A DNA stretch of 64,000 nt from Thiopontia sp964344135 (lineage in GTDB: Bacteria; Pseudomonadota; Gammaproteobacteria; GCF-002020875), in NCBI GenBank assembly GCA_964344135.1, contig CAYFMF010000002.1, positions 1 through 64,000 of the forward strand, given 5' to 3'. A model generated the notes under the pieces. It was not told where the DNA came from. It did not search any database and worked only from the letters and a program-made list of their open reading frames with translations. The position numbers and the translations under genes were made by a program. Shown in pieces: positions 8,589 through 18,435 of this stretch; the first letter of the stretch is position 1; every line of letters starts with the position of its first letter.

Positions 8589-11500
8589 TATGCGGCCTCC
8601 TTCTGCATGCTCAACAGGGATTCAAGTTCAAGCGCCTTCGGCTTGACCAGCCAGAACATCGGCACAAAGTCATCCCACTCGTTGAGAATCTTCTGTCCCC
8701 ACTCGCTGCCGGTAGCGGTGGTGAACGCCTGGATGGTTTCACGCAGATGGCTGCGGTGGCCATCCATGTTCTCTGGCGTAATGCGGTGGATGTCGACCAT
8801 CTCGTGGTTGTAGCGGTCGACAAAGCCGTTGTCCATATCGAGAACGTAGGCAAAGCCACCGGTCATTGCGGCACCGAAGTTGACGCCGGTTGGGCCCAGT
8901 ACCGTGACCTGGCCACCGGTCATGTATTCACAGCCGTGGTCACCCAGCCCCTCGATAACGGCTTTGGCACCTGAGTTTCTCACCCCGAAGCGTTCGCCGG
9001 CGGTGCCGGATGCGTAGAGGGTGCCTCCGGTGGCGCCATAGAGGCAGGTGTTGCCCATGATTGGGGTCTCGTTGCTGCGGAATATGCTTCCCTGTGGTGG
9101 ATAGAGCACCAGCTTGCCGCCAGCCATCCCCTTGCCGACGTAGTCGTTGGCGTCACCCTCCAGATTCATCTGCAGGCCACCGGCATTCCAGACGCCGAAG
9201 CTCTGGCCGGTCGTCCCCTTCAGGTTGAATACAACGGGCGCATCATCCATCCCGTGGTTTCCATGACGCTTGGCAATCTCACCGGAGAGGCGGGCACCAA
9301 CGGAGCGGTCGGTATTACGAACACTGTAGCTGAACTCGCCACCGGATCTGGATTCGATCGCCGAAAGCGCATCGGAGACCATCTGTTCAGCCAGTTCACC
9401 CTTGTCAAAGGGCTCATTCTTCGGTGCAGTGCAGATCTGTGGCTTCTCTGCAGGGACGTGAGAGGCGTCCAGCAGTGGCGTGAGATCCAGATTCTGCTGC
9501 TTGTTGCTGTTGCCCTCCATCATCTCCAGCAGATCGGTTCGACCGATCAGCTCATCCATGGAGCGTATTCCCAGTGAGGCCATCCACTCGCGCGCCTCTT
9601 CGGCGATAAAGCGGAACATGTTGATCACCATCTCTGGCAGGCCGGTAAAGTGCTCGGAGCGCAGACGCTCATCCTGGGTGGCGATACCCACTGCACAGTT
9701 GTTGAGATGGCAGATACGCAGGTACTTGCAGCCGACGGCAACCATTGGAGCGGTACCGAAGCCGAAGCTCTCGGCGCCCAGCATGGCTGCCTTGACTACA
9801 TCCAGCCCGGTCTTCAGCCCACCGTCTGTCTGCAGGCGTACCTTGTCACGCAGGTCATTGGCACGCAGGATCTGGTGGGTCTCGGAGAGTCCCAGCTCCC
9901 AGGGGGAGCCGGCATACTTCACTGAGGTGAGTGGGCTGGCGCCAGTTCCACCATCGTGTCCCGCAATGGTGATCAGATCGGCATAGGCTTTGGCGACACC
10001 CGCGGCAATGGTTCCTACACCCGCCTCGGAGACCAGCTTTACGGAGACCAGTGCATCGGGGTTGACCTGCTTGAGGTCATAGATCAGCTGCGCCAGATCC
10101 TCAATCGAGTAGATATCGTGGTGTGGGGGAGGGGAGATCAGGGTGGTGCCCGGATTGCAGTTGCGCAGTCGGGCAATCAGCTCGTTGACCTTCTGTCCAG
10201 GGAGCTGCCCCCCCTCTCCCGGCTTTGCACCCTGTGCCACCTTGATCTGCAGTACCTCGGCACTGCTCAGATAGTGCGGAGTGACACCAAAGCGACCGGA
10301 GGCGATCTGCTTGATCTTGGAGACCTTGTTGGTTCCGTAGCGGACCGGATCCTCGCCCCCCTCGCCGGAGTTGGAGCGTCCACCGATGGTATTCATCGCG
10401 ATGGCCAGGGACTCATGGGCCTCGGGAGAGAGTGCTCCCAGCGACATTGCAGCGGTATCGAAGCGTTTGGCGATGTTTTCCCAGGGCTCTACCTCATCCA
10501 GCGGTATTGCATTCTGCCCACTGTTCAGGTTCAGCAGGTCACGCAATGTGGCGGTGGGACGGTTGTTCACATGGTCGGCATAGACCCTGTAGTCATTCAT
10601 GTCACCGCTGCGAACCGCCTGCTGCAGGCTCTTTACCACATCCGGATTGTAGGCGTGGTACTCACCCCCATGCATGAACTTGAGCATGCCGCCCTGCTCA
10701 ACCGGCTTGCGGCGGTTCCACGCCTCGGCGGCCAGTGCCTTCTGTTCATTTTCCAGATCAGCGAAACGGGCGCCCTGAATTCTGCAGGTGGTACCGCGGA
10801 AACAGAGTTCAACCACCTCGTCATGGAGCCCGACGGCCTCGAAGAGCTGGGCTCCCCGATAGCTGGCAATGGTGGAGATCCCCATCTTCGAGAGGATCTT
10901 CAGCAGCCCCTTGTTGATTCCCTTGCGGTAGTTGCGTGCTGCCTGGGCCAGATCATGCTCCTGGATATCCTTTGTGGAGACCATCTCATGGATGATCTCG
11001 TAGCCGAGCCAGGGGTAGACTGCCGAGGCACCATAACCGATCAGGGTTGCGAAGTGGTGCGGGTCACGCGCGGTGCCGGTCTCCACCACAATATTGGCAT
11101 CACAGCGCAGGCCGGTCTGCACCAGGCGGTGGTGGACCGCACCGGTGGCCAGCAGGGCGTGAATGGTGTTGCTGTCGGCAGAGAGGTTGCGATCCGAGAG
11201 GACAATCACCACCTTGCCATTGCGAACAGCAGTTTCTGCCTGGTCACAGAGCGTCTCGATGGCCTCTCTCAGGTTGCCCTCATCGCCATAGGTCAGTTCG
11301 ATCAACTCATGGGCATAGGCATTGTCTGTATGGGCCAGCAGTTGCTGGAATTTGATTCTGGAGAGGACCGGGGAGTCCACCACCAGGCGGCGGGCGTGGT
11401 CCTCTGCCTCCTCAAAGATGTTGAGCTCACGGCCGAAACAGGTCTCCAGTGACATCACGATCTGCTCACGCAACGGATCGATGGGCGGGTTGGTGACCTG

Positions 11501-13069
11501 TGCAAACTGCTGACGGAAGTAGTCGTAGGGGGAGCGGTTGCGTTGCGAGAGTACCGAGATCGGCGTGTCATCCCCCATCGCGCCAACCGCCTCCTGACCA
11601 TTGACAGCAAGAACGCGCACCACCTCCTGGCGCTCCTCAAAGGAGACCTGGAACTGCTTCTGTGCGGCCTGGAACAGCTCCTGATCCACCCCCTCAATCT
11701 CATCCTCGTTGGCATTGAGATTGGTTACCAGGTGTTCGGTGTTCTCTGCCAGCCACTGCTTGTAGGGCTGGCGGTTCTTCAGGTCATCATCGATCATGCC
11801 GGGGAGCAGCAGCTTCCCTGTTGCGGTATCGACCGCGATCATCTGCCCGGGGCCGAGGCGCCCCTTCTGTACCACATCCTCCGGTGCATACTCATAGACA
11901 CCGATCTCGGAGGCCAGAGTGATGTGGCGATCCCTGGTGATCACCCAGCGTGCGGGGCGCAGACCATTGCGGTCCATGGTACAGGCGGCATAGCGGCCAT
12001 CGGTCAGTACGATACCGGCCGGGCCATCCCATGGCTCCATGTGCATCGAGTTGTATTCATGGAAGGCACGCAGATTGGGGTCCATCTGCTCGATGTTCTG
12101 CCATGCGGGCGGAATCAGCAGGCGCATGGCACGGAAGATGTCCATCCCGCCCATCAGCAGCGCCTCCAGCATGTTGTCGAGGCTGTTGGAGTCGGAGCCG
12201 GTCATCGAGACCAGTGGTCGTACCGCATCCATGTCCGGGATCAGCGGGGTCTCGAATTTCATCGCACGGGCAACGGACCAGTTGCGGTTGCCCTGAACGG
12301 TATTGATCTCACCATTGTGGGCCAGTTGACGGAAGGGCTGTGCCAGTCGCCACTGGGGCAGGGTGTTGGTGGCAAAACGCTGGTGGTAGACACAGAGTGC
12401 CGACTCAAAACGTGGATCCTTCAGATCCTGGTAGAAGACCGGCAGATACTCCGGCATCACCAGCCCCTTGTAGGAGATGACGCGGGAGGAGAGGCTCGGG
12501 ATGTAGAAGGTATCATCCTCGGGCTCAATACTCTTCTCGGTCTGGCGGCGGGCGATGAAGAGGGCACGCTCAAAGTGGACTGCATCCATTCCATCCGGTG
12601 CATTGACAAAGATTTGCTCGATCTGGGGCAGGATGGCCAGTGCATGCTCGCCACAGGCGCTCTCTGCATCAGTGGGAACGGTGCGCCAGCCCAGCACCTC
12701 CAGCCCCTGGGCGGCGAGGTTCTGCTCCAGTGTGGTCCTGGCAGTGTCCGCCTTCTCTCCATCCTGGCTCAGGAAGAGCATGCCCACAGCAAAATTGTCA
12801 CTGAGCTGGTATCCCTGCTCTTCGGCAACAATCCTCATGAAGCCGGCAGGCTGTTTCATCAGCAGTCCACAGCCATCCCCCGATTTTCCGTCGGCCGCAA
12901 TGGCGCCACGGTGGGTCATGCGGTTGAGGGAGTCGATGGCGGTCTCTACCAGCCCGTTGCTGGGGTTGCCATCCATGTGGGCAATCAGGCCGAATCCACA
13001 ATTGTCCCGTTCAAATTCGGGGCGGTAGAGGGGGCCAAAGGAGTGCTGCTTCTTCTCAGATCTGTTCAT
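8588..13069 (-). CDS. gltB: Glutamate synthase (NADPH) large subunit
   Basis: Converts glutamine plus 2-oxoglutarate to two glutamates. At 1493 residues it has the complete domain order: class II glutamine amidotransferase, central domain, FMN/Fe-S synthase domain (KPGEGGQLPG; LVSEAGVGTIAAGVAKAYAD) and C-terminal beta-helix (GLGDHGCEYMTGG). The catalytic cysteine lies at about residue 22 (NCGFGLIAHMDG), so a short propeptide must be removed. The Fe-S cysteines are in CKYLRICHLNNCAVGIATQ. A near-consensus promoter and a leader hairpin lie upstream. Confidence 0.98.
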   Translation of the reverse strand: MNRSEKKQHSFGPLYRPEFERDNCGFGLIAHMDGNPSNGLVETAIDSLNRMTHRGAIAADGKSGDGCGLLMKQPAGFMRIVAEEQGYQLSDNFAVGMLFLSQDGEKADTARTTLEQNLAAQGLEVLGWRTVPTDAESACGEHALAILPQIEQIFVNAPDGMDAVHFERALFIARRQTEKSIEPEDDTFYIPSLSSRVISYKGLVMPEYLPVFYQDLKDPRFESALCVYHQRFATNTLPQWRLAQPFRQLAHNGEINTVQGNRNWSVARAMKFETPLIPDMDAVRPLVSMTGSDSNSLDNMLEALLMGGMDIFRAMRLLIPPAWQNIEQMDPNLRAFHEYNSMHMEPWDGPAGIVLTDGRYAACTMDRNGLRPARWVITRDRHITLASEIGVYEYAPEDVVQKGRLGPGQMIAVDTATGKLLLPGMIDDDLKNRQPYKQWLAENTEHLVTNLNANEDEIEGVDQELFQAAQKQFQVSFEERQEVVRVLAVNGQEAVGAMGDDTPISVLSQRNRSPYDYFRQQFAQVTNPPIDPLREQIVMSLETCFGRELNIFEEAEDHARRLVVDSPVLSRIKFQQLLAHTDNAYAHELIELTYGDEGNLREAIETLCDQAETAVRNGKVVIVLSDRNLSADSNTIHALLATGAVHHRLVQTGLRCDANIVVETGTARDPHHFATLIGYGASAVYPWLGYEIIHEMVSTKDIQEHDLAQAARNYRKGINKGLLKILSKMGISTIASYRGAQLFEAVGLHDEVVELCFRGTTCRIQGARFADLENEQKALAAEAWNRRKPVEQGGMLKFMHGGEYHAYNPDVVKSLQQAVRSGDMNDYRVYADHVNNRPTATLRDLLNLNSGQNAIPLDEVEPWENIAKRFDTAAMSLGALSPEAHESLAIAMNTIGGRSNSGEGGEDPVRYGTNKVSKIKQIASGRFGVTPHYLSSAEVLQIKVAQGAKPGEGGQLPGQKVNELIARLRNCNPGTTLISPPPHHDIYSIEDLAQLIYDLKQVNPDALVSVKLVSEAGVGTIAAGVAKAYADLITIAGHDGGTGASPLTSVKYAGSPWELGLSETHQILRANDLRDKVRLQTDGGLKTGLDVVKAAMLGAESFGFGTAPMVAVGCKYLRICHLNNCAVGIATQDERLRSEHFTGLPEMVINMFRFIAEEAREWMASLGIRSMDELIGRTDLLEMMEGNSNKQQNLDLTPLLDASHVPAEKPQICTAPKNEPFDKGELAEQMVSDALSAIESRSGGEFSYSVRNTDRSVGARLSGEIAKRHGNHGMDDAPVVFNLKGTTGQSFGVWNAGGLQMNLEGDANDYVGKGMAGGKLVLYPPQGSIFRSNETPIMGNTCLYGATGGTLYASGTAGERFGVRNSGAKAVIEGLGDHGCEYMTGGQVTVLGPTGVNFGAAMTGGFAYVLDMDNGFVDRYNHEMVDIHRITPENMDGHRSHLRETIQAFTTATGSEWGQKILNEWDDFVPMFWLVKPKALELESLLSMQKEAA

Positions 13070-13091
13070 TGCTGTCTGTTATCAATATGGC

Positions 13092-13113
13092 GGGTGAATC
13101 CCGTGATCCACCC
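13092..13113 (-). promoter_or_regulatory. Hairpin in the gltB 5' leader
   Basis: On the minus strand GGGTGGATC and GATTCACCC pair over nine bases (one G-U) around loop ACGG, inside the leader between the predicted transcription start and the gltB ATG. No riboswitch family is recognised. Confidence 0.35.
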
Positions 13114-13128
13114 AAAAATCGGCCGGCA

Positions 13129-13157
13129 AGTATAGAACAGCAGCCCCTTTTATTCAA
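13129..13157 (-). promoter_or_regulatory. Sigma-70 type promoter of gltBD
   Basis: Minus-strand -35 TTGAAT (13157-13152) and -10 TATACT (13134-13129) with exactly 17 bases between, about 60 bases before the gltB start codon. Confidence 0.65.
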
Positions 13158-13210
13158 TTTTCTGGGCCGATTTTGCCTCTTTTCAAGGGGTGTTTCTCCT
13201 TGTCCAGACA

Positions 13211-13255
13211 AAGAAAAAGGGCATTGGAGGGGGTGCCTCTCAATGCCCTTTCAGA
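13211..13255 (-). terminator. Rho-independent terminator of the RND pump operon
   Basis: Arms AAAGGGCATTG (13216-13226) and CAATGCCCTTT (13241-13251) form an 11-bp stem with further inner pairing. In the minus direction the stem is followed by a T-rich tract (TTTTTCTTT). It ends transcription of the efflux gene that stops at 13276 and insulates gltB. Confidence 0.85.
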
Positions 13256-13275
13256 AGATGAGGATGTTTCCGCTG

Positions 13276-16200
13276 TTACGGCTGATCCTCCTCCAGATCC
13301 TTGGCCTCCATAAAGACATTTTCACCGGCACTGATACAGCCCAGAGGGATCACAATCAGTGTCAGCAGGGTGGAGATAAAGACCCCAAACAGCAGGGAGA
13401 CTGCCATCCCCTGGAAGATTGGATCGGTCAGGATCACGGCGGAACCCAGAACCAGTGCCAGTGCGGTAATCAGGATGGGGCGGGTTCTGTATTTTGCCGA
13501 GAGAATCACGGCATCCAGCAGCGGGGTGCCGGTGCGGAAGGCGTGCATTGTGAAGTCCACCATCAGGATGGAGTTTCTGACAATGATACCGGCCAGGGCG
13601 ATCCAGCCGATCATCGATGTGGCGGTAAACTCCGCATCCAGCAGCCAGTGGCCGGGGACAATTCCCAGCAGGGTCAGCGGGATGGGGGACATGATGATGG
13701 CGGGAATCACAAAGTTGCCAAAGGCCCATACCACCAGCATGTAGATTCCGACCAGGGCAACACCGAAGGCGATCCCCATGTCACGGAAGGTCTCATAGGT
13801 TACGGTCCACTCACCGCTCCACTCGAATCCTGTCTGCTTGTCGTCTGCGGGTGCCCCGGTGTATTCACCGCTTCTCAGCTCAACACCATCCGGGGTTGTA
13901 TACCCCTTCTCTTCCAGGATACGCTCCACATCGAGCATTGCGTAGATGGGGGCACCGAGGCGACCCACGGCATCACCAACCACAAACTCAACCTTTCTCA
14001 GATCCTTGTGGAAGATGATCGGGTCGCGCTGAACCTTGACGAACTCACCCAGCTCCGAGAGCGGGATGGTGCGCTGATCCATGGTCATTACCGGAAGATC
14101 ACCCAGGCGGTGGAGGTGGGAGCGCTTCTCGATCGGGATGGTCATCACGATATAGGTGGGCTCCAGAATCAGTGACTGGAAGATGGAGGCGGCCTCGAAC
14201 TCGCCCATCACCATCGCCAGGTGCTGGTTGATGGTCTCCACGGAGATCCCCTGTCGGGAGGCCTTCTCGCGATTGATGACAAAGCGCCAGGTCTCCATTG
14301 GGCTGCGCATCAGATTGTCCACATCGTCGATGATCCCCGATTCGCGGAAGATCTGCGTCAGCTCCTCAGCAACCTGACGCCGGGTCTCTGCATCCGGGCC
14401 ATGGACCTCGGCAACCACAGTCTGCAGAACCGGAGGGCCGGGCGGCATCTCGACCACGGTCAGGGCAACCCCTTCGGCCTGTGCAATCGGTTGCAGTCGC
14501 TTGCGTGCCTCGCTTGCAATCTCATGGCTGGTTCGGTCGCGCAGGGTCTTGTCGGTCAATTGAATGGCAATCTCTGCCTGCCATGGGAACTGGCGGAGAT
14601 AGTAGTGGCGAACCAGTCCATTGAAATCGAAGGGCTGTGCGGTACCTACATAGTTCTGGGAGGCGACAATCTCCTCGATATCGGCAAGCTCTGCTGCAAC
14701 CCGGCGGGTAAAGTTGGCGGTTGTGGGCAGTGCGGTGCCATCCGGCATGTCGATCACCACACTGAAGTTGGATTTGTTGTCAAAAGGGAGCATCTTCACC
14801 GGAACAGTGGTGTTGTAGAAGAGGTACATGGCACCAAAGAAGCTGACAATCAGCCCCATCAGGAAACCCCACCCCAGCGTCTTGTGGTTTACCAGAGAGA
14901 GGATCACCTTGCGGAAGAATCCATCCAGCATCTCATCCACCTTCTCGTCACGCGCCTCCATCTTGTGAAGCTTCTCCATGCTGGGGACGATACGCATCGC
15001 CAGCCAGGGGGCAAAGACCAGTGCCGCAAAGAGCGAGAGCAGCATCGCAACGGAACCCAGTGCCGGAATCGGCTCCATATAGGGGCCCATCATGCCGGAG
15101 ACAAATCCCATCGGGATCAGTGCGGCGACCACTGTATAGGTTGCAAGAACGGTGGGGTTGCCCACCTCACGAACCGCATCCACTGCAGTACGGGTATCCC
15201 GGGTGCCTGCCATCAGCCAGCGCCGATAGATGTTTTCAACGATCACGATGGCATTGTCGACCAGGAAGCCGATGGAGAAGATCAGGGCAAAAAGGCTGAC
15301 CCGATCAATGGTGTAACCCATCAACATGGAGACGAAAACGGTACCTACCAGAACCACGGGAATGGTCAGCAGGACAACGATGGAGGGCTTGATGCCAAGG
15401 CTGAGCCAGACCAGGAAGGTCACCGCGCCAGTGGCCACAAAGAGCTTGAAGAGCAGGTCGTTGACCTTGGTGTTGGCACTCTCTCCGTAGTTTCGGGTCA
15501 CTTCGACATGGACATTGTCGGGAATCAGGTATCCCTTCAGGTTGTTGTCGACCTCATCAAGAATGCGGTTGACCACGGTAACACCATTGGAGCCACGCTG
15601 CTTGGCCAGGGCAATGGTGACTGCTGCTGCATCCTGGACCGGGGTCTCATGGGGGCTGGAGAGGCCGGTAGAGAAGGTGACAATCTCCTTGGTCTCCTGG
15701 GGGCCTTCGGATACCTTTGCAACATCTCTCAGGAATACAGGGGTTCCACGATGTTGCCCAACCACCAGCTGGTTGAGCTCCTCAACTCTTGAGAGAAAAC
15801 CGCCAGACTCAACAAAGAAGAAGTGGTCCTGCATCTCGATGGTGCCCACGGTATGGCCGGTGTTTGCGGTCTGTACCGCGTGGACAATCTGACCCGGGCT
15901 GACGCCGAAACCGGCCAGCCGTTCCGGCAGAACCTCGATCCGCACCTGACGGGAGCGACCACCGGTAACAAAACCAACGCCGGTCTGTGGCAGCTGCTTG
16001 AGGTGCTGTAGCACACTGACACCGAGTGTCCTCAGGTACTCATCATCAACCTCCTCTGACCAGAGCGTCAGGGTGACGGAGGGGACATCATCCACCTCCT
16101 TGGGTTTGACCATCGGGGGCTTGATCCCCTTGGGCAGCAGATCCAGGTTGGACTGTATCTTGCTGTGAACCTGGACAATGGAGGGGCCCATCGGCTCACC

Positions 16201-16623
16201 CACCTCAAACTGGATGGTGACGATTCCGTACTCACGGTCACTGGCGGAGTAGACATGCTTAATATTCGGGATCTCGCTCAGTACCCGTTCAAAGGGGTCG
16301 ATGATCTGGTTGGCCACCTCGCCGGACGAGAGGCCGGGTGCCGGGAAGAAGATATCGATCATCGGAACCGAGATCTGGGGATCCTCCTGACGGGGGGTTG
16401 CAATCAGCCCCCAGATTCCCACCGCCATCATTGCAATGAAGAGCAGGGGAGAGAGCGGGGAGTGGATAAAGGAGTCTGCCAGACGACCGGCGAAACCGAG
16501 ATCGGCGGCCTCGCCATTCTCCGTTGTTGCCTGTTTTGTCTGTTCGGACGACGCCTGCTGTGTTAGATCCGTCGCATCCTGAGGACGCTCCTCTCCTTCC
16601 GTTGGTTCTTTTTGGTCAGTCAT
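13276..16623 (-). CDS. RND-family efflux transporter, inner-membrane pump
   Basis: Proton-driven trimeric efflux pump of the AcrB/acriflavin-resistance superfamily, 1115 residues. An acidic, polar N-terminal extension of about 50 residues precedes the first transmembrane helix (LSPLLFIAMMAVGIWGL), which is unusual. Helix 4 carries VDNAIVIVENIYRR, where AcrB has two aspartates; here the second is Asn. The C-terminal half repeats the fold with MIGWIALAGIIVRNSILMVDF. The adaptor gene lies just upstream (start-stop gap about 9 bases) and the terminator just downstream, so the operon is adaptor-pump only and must borrow an outer-membrane channel. Substrate unknown. Confidence 0.9.
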   Translation of the reverse strand: MTDQKEPTEGEERPQDATDLTQQASSEQTKQATTENGEAADLGFAGRLADSFIHSPLSPLLFIAMMAVGIWGLIATPRQEDPQISVPMIDIFFPAPGLSSGEVANQIIDPFERVLSEIPNIKHVYSASDREYGIVTIQFEVGEPMGPSIVQVHSKIQSNLDLLPKGIKPPMVKPKEVDDVPSVTLTLWSEEVDDEYLRTLGVSVLQHLKQLPQTGVGFVTGGRSRQVRIEVLPERLAGFGVSPGQIVHAVQTANTGHTVGTIEMQDHFFFVESGGFLSRVEELNQLVVGQHRGTPVFLRDVAKVSEGPQETKEIVTFSTGLSSPHETPVQDAAAVTIALAKQRGSNGVTVVNRILDEVDNNLKGYLIPDNVHVEVTRNYGESANTKVNDLLFKLFVATGAVTFLVWLSLGIKPSIVVLLTIPVVLVGTVFVSMLMGYTIDRVSLFALIFSIGFLVDNAIVIVENIYRRWLMAGTRDTRTAVDAVREVGNPTVLATYTVVAALIPMGFVSGMMGPYMEPIPALGSVAMLLSLFAALVFAPWLAMRIVPSMEKLHKMEARDEKVDEMLDGFFRKVILSLVNHKTLGWGFLMGLIVSFFGAMYLFYNTTVPVKMLPFDNKSNFSVVIDMPDGTALPTTANFTRRVAAELADIEEIVASQNYVGTAQPFDFNGLVRHYYLRQFPWQAEIAIQLTDKTLRDRTSHEIASEARKRLQPIAQAEGVALTVVEMPPGPPVLQTVVAEVHGPDAETRRQVAEELTQIFRESGIIDDVDNLMRSPMETWRFVINREKASRQGISVETINQHLAMVMGEFEAASIFQSLILEPTYIVMTIPIEKRSHLHRLGDLPVMTMDQRTIPLSELGEFVKVQRDPIIFHKDLRKVEFVVGDAVGRLGAPIYAMLDVERILEEKGYTTPDGVELRSGEYTGAPADDKQTGFEWSGEWTVTYETFRDMGIAFGVALVGIYMLVVWAFGNFVIPAIIMSPIPLTLLGIVPGHWLLDAEFTATSMIGWIALAGIIVRNSILMVDFTMHAFRTGTPLLDAVILSAKYRTRPILITALALVLGSAVILTDPIFQGMAVSLLFGVFISTLLTLIVIPLGCISAGENVFMEAKDLEEDQP

Positions 16624-16632
16624 GGTCGGTTG

Positions 16633-17760
16633 TTATCTATTGGAGGTGGTGGTGGAGGATGGGTTGACCAGTACGATGTCACCCACACGGACCCCGGAGA
16701 GCACACTCTGCCATCCGTTATCAGCGATATCTCCAATCCGTACCAGACGCATCTCGAGGGAGCCCTCCTCTCTGCGAACAAAGATGGCGGGAAGACTGCC
16801 GCGCCAGACAATGGCCGAGTGGGGGACCGTTACCAGATTGGTTGCACCTGCCGTGGGATCCGGAATCATGATCTCGGTGTACATGCCCGGTGCTGCTGGA
16901 GCGCCAGCTGCAATGTTGAACTTGACGGTGACGGTATGGCCCATCATGTCCGCCATTGGGAAGATGCGTGAAACGGTAATGGGGACAATCGCGCCACTCT
17001 GATCCAGGCGTGCACTCAGCTGCATTCCCTTGTGGAGTCCCTCAACCAGGCGGGCAGGGACCTCTGCACGGAGCTGCAATTTGCTGGTGTCACCAAACAG
17101 AAACAGGGGGACGCCAGGCTGTGCGGGTTGCCCGACCTCAACCATCTTTCTCAGAATCACGCCATCGAAGGGGGCGATGATGGTGGCCTGTTCGATGTTC
17201 TCATCCAGCTCGCGGATGGCAGCAAGGGCCTGATCATAGGCGTTCTGCGCAGTCTCCACCTGGACGTTCATGCCGTAGAGGTTGGTCTGGCGCTGGATGG
17301 CGGAGTCTCCGCGCCCACTCAGATTTCTCATCGGGTTGGAGAACATGGTCATCATGCTGGGGAGTCCACCCATCATCACGTTGGGCTGGGAGTTGGGGTT
17401 CTCGACCTCGTTGCGCAGCTGCATCTGGGCATTGCGGATCCCCGCCTCGGCACTGGCAAGCTGTGCCTCTGCCTGGGCCCGTTTTGCCAGCATTGCATCG
17501 ATATCCTGGCTTGCCAGCCGCTCCCCCTTCTTGAAGGAGTCTCCCTCCTCACCTGCGATAAAGAGGACATCTCCGGGCATCTTTGCCACCAGGTTAACCT
17601 CACGGTGGGGGATTACGGTCCCGCCGAGGGAGATCATTGCGCCAACACGACTGCTTTTGGCGGCCACAAACTCCTCTGCGGCCACCTCGGTTACGGCAAT
17701 GGCAGCGGAGAGGAGCACCAGAAGGGGCGTAACGGCGTGGTTTATCAGTGATTTTCTCAT
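16633..17760 (-). CDS. Periplasmic adaptor (membrane fusion) protein of the RND pump
   Basis: HlyD/AcrA-type adaptor joining the RND pump to an outer-membrane channel. ATG 17760 begins MRKSLINHAVTP, a clear signal peptide ending around VAAEEF; the frame is open to 17835 but that extension would hide the signal. The biotinyl-lipoyl half motifs (GGTVIPHREVNLVAKMPGDV and ATIIAPFDGVILRKMVEVG) flank a coiled-coil hairpin. The hairpin contains a methionine-rich stretch near residues 125-150 (VMMGGLPSMMTMFSNPM), not standard for AcrA. It lies directly upstream of the pump gene. Confidence 0.88.
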   Translation of the reverse strand: MRKSLINHAVTPLLVLLSAAIAVTEVAAEEFVAAKSSRVGAMISLGGTVIPHREVNLVAKMPGDVLFIAGEEGDSFKKGERLASQDIDAMLAKRAQAEAQLASAEAGIRNAQMQLRNEVENPNSQPNVMMGGLPSMMTMFSNPMRNLSGRGDSAIQRQTNLYGMNVQVETAQNAYDQALAAIRELDENIEQATIIAPFDGVILRKMVEVGQPAQPGVPLFLFGDTSKLQLRAEVPARLVEGLHKGMQLSARLDQSGAIVPITVSRIFPMADMMGHTVTVKFNIAAGAPAAPGMYTEIMIPDPTAGATNLVTVPHSAIVWRGSLPAIFVRREEGSLEMRLVRIGDIADNGWQSVLSGVRVGDIVLVNPSSTTTSNR

Positions 17761-17860
17761 GGGTATTGGTTCCAATTCTGTCAGATAATATGGTACGCAT
17801 TGTATTCCAGAGAATACTTGATTGTCAACAGGCATGCCGCTGTATGGCTGGCAAAACCTG

Positions 17861-18130
17861 TTATGAATCAGTGGGTGAAGTGCTGCCGGTCATTCCGGTT
17901 GCAAAGGTGGTCTGGTACCCTTTTCGCAGCTGTTGATCCCGAAGGGAGAGGAGCGCCTCTTCTGCATCCTCTCGGCACTCAAAGTGGGCCTCCTTGTAGC
18001 TGCTGCGCCCTCCCTGAACCCCAGACTCACGAATCAGGGTCCAGCCGTCAATCAGATCCTCCTGAATCTGTAGCTGATAGAAACGTGGAGGGGCTCCATC
18101 AACTGGTGGGGTCTGCATGTAGATGCGCAT
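17861..18130 (-). CDS. Stand-alone WGR domain protein
   Basis: 89-residue protein that is essentially one WGR domain (DGWTLIRESGVQGGRSSYKE, with the Trp-Gly-Arg pattern varied). WGR domains occur in PARPs and bacterial MolR-type regulators and bind nucleic acid ends in the former; as a single-domain bacterial protein its job is not known. It lies between the efflux adaptor start and a divergent cytochrome gene. The arrangement suggests its own transcript running toward the adaptor gene. Confidence 0.75.
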   Translation of the reverse strand: MRIYMQTPPVDGAPPRFYQLQIQEDLIDGWTLIRESGVQGGRSSYKEAHFECREDAEEALLSLRDQQLRKGYQTTFATGMTGSTSPTDS

Positions 18131-18326
18131 ACGAGAAGTGGCTGGCTGCTGTTATGGGTTTGAGTACTGGTCATCAATATAGCGCGAGGCCTCAAGAGCT
18201 GTAAACAGTATCGGCCAATGATGGTGAATTCTTGAGAAATGTGGCGCAGTTTTCCGCATCAATGGATCACAGGGGTTTGTCTCTTATTTCAATCTGGTTA
18301 TACTTGGCGCAGTAACTATTCATCGC

Positions 18327-18354
18327 TTGAAATGAATTTGGAACGTACTATAGT
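18327..18354 (+). promoter_or_regulatory. Putative sigma-70 promoter of the cytochrome lipoprotein gene
   Basis: TTGAAA (18327-18332) and TATAGT (18349-18354), 16 bases apart, about 80 bases before the chosen start. The rest of 18131-18435 shows no gene; the in-frame ATG at 18391 has no ribosome site. Confidence 0.5.
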
Positions 18355-18435
18355 TAAAGTTATAGGCAGTATATTCACTATTATTAGCTAATGGTGAACG
18401 TGGAAAAAACAGTTAATCGCTTTAGGGAGAAAGTC

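Noticed and set aside
9956..13135. Long plus-strand frames opposite gltB
   Set aside because: gltB is intact with all domains; these antisense frames show no protein family features.
14221..15792. 523-codon plus-strand frame opposite the RND pump
   Set aside because: Rich in His/Gln/Gly as expected for an antisense shadow; the RND gene is full length.
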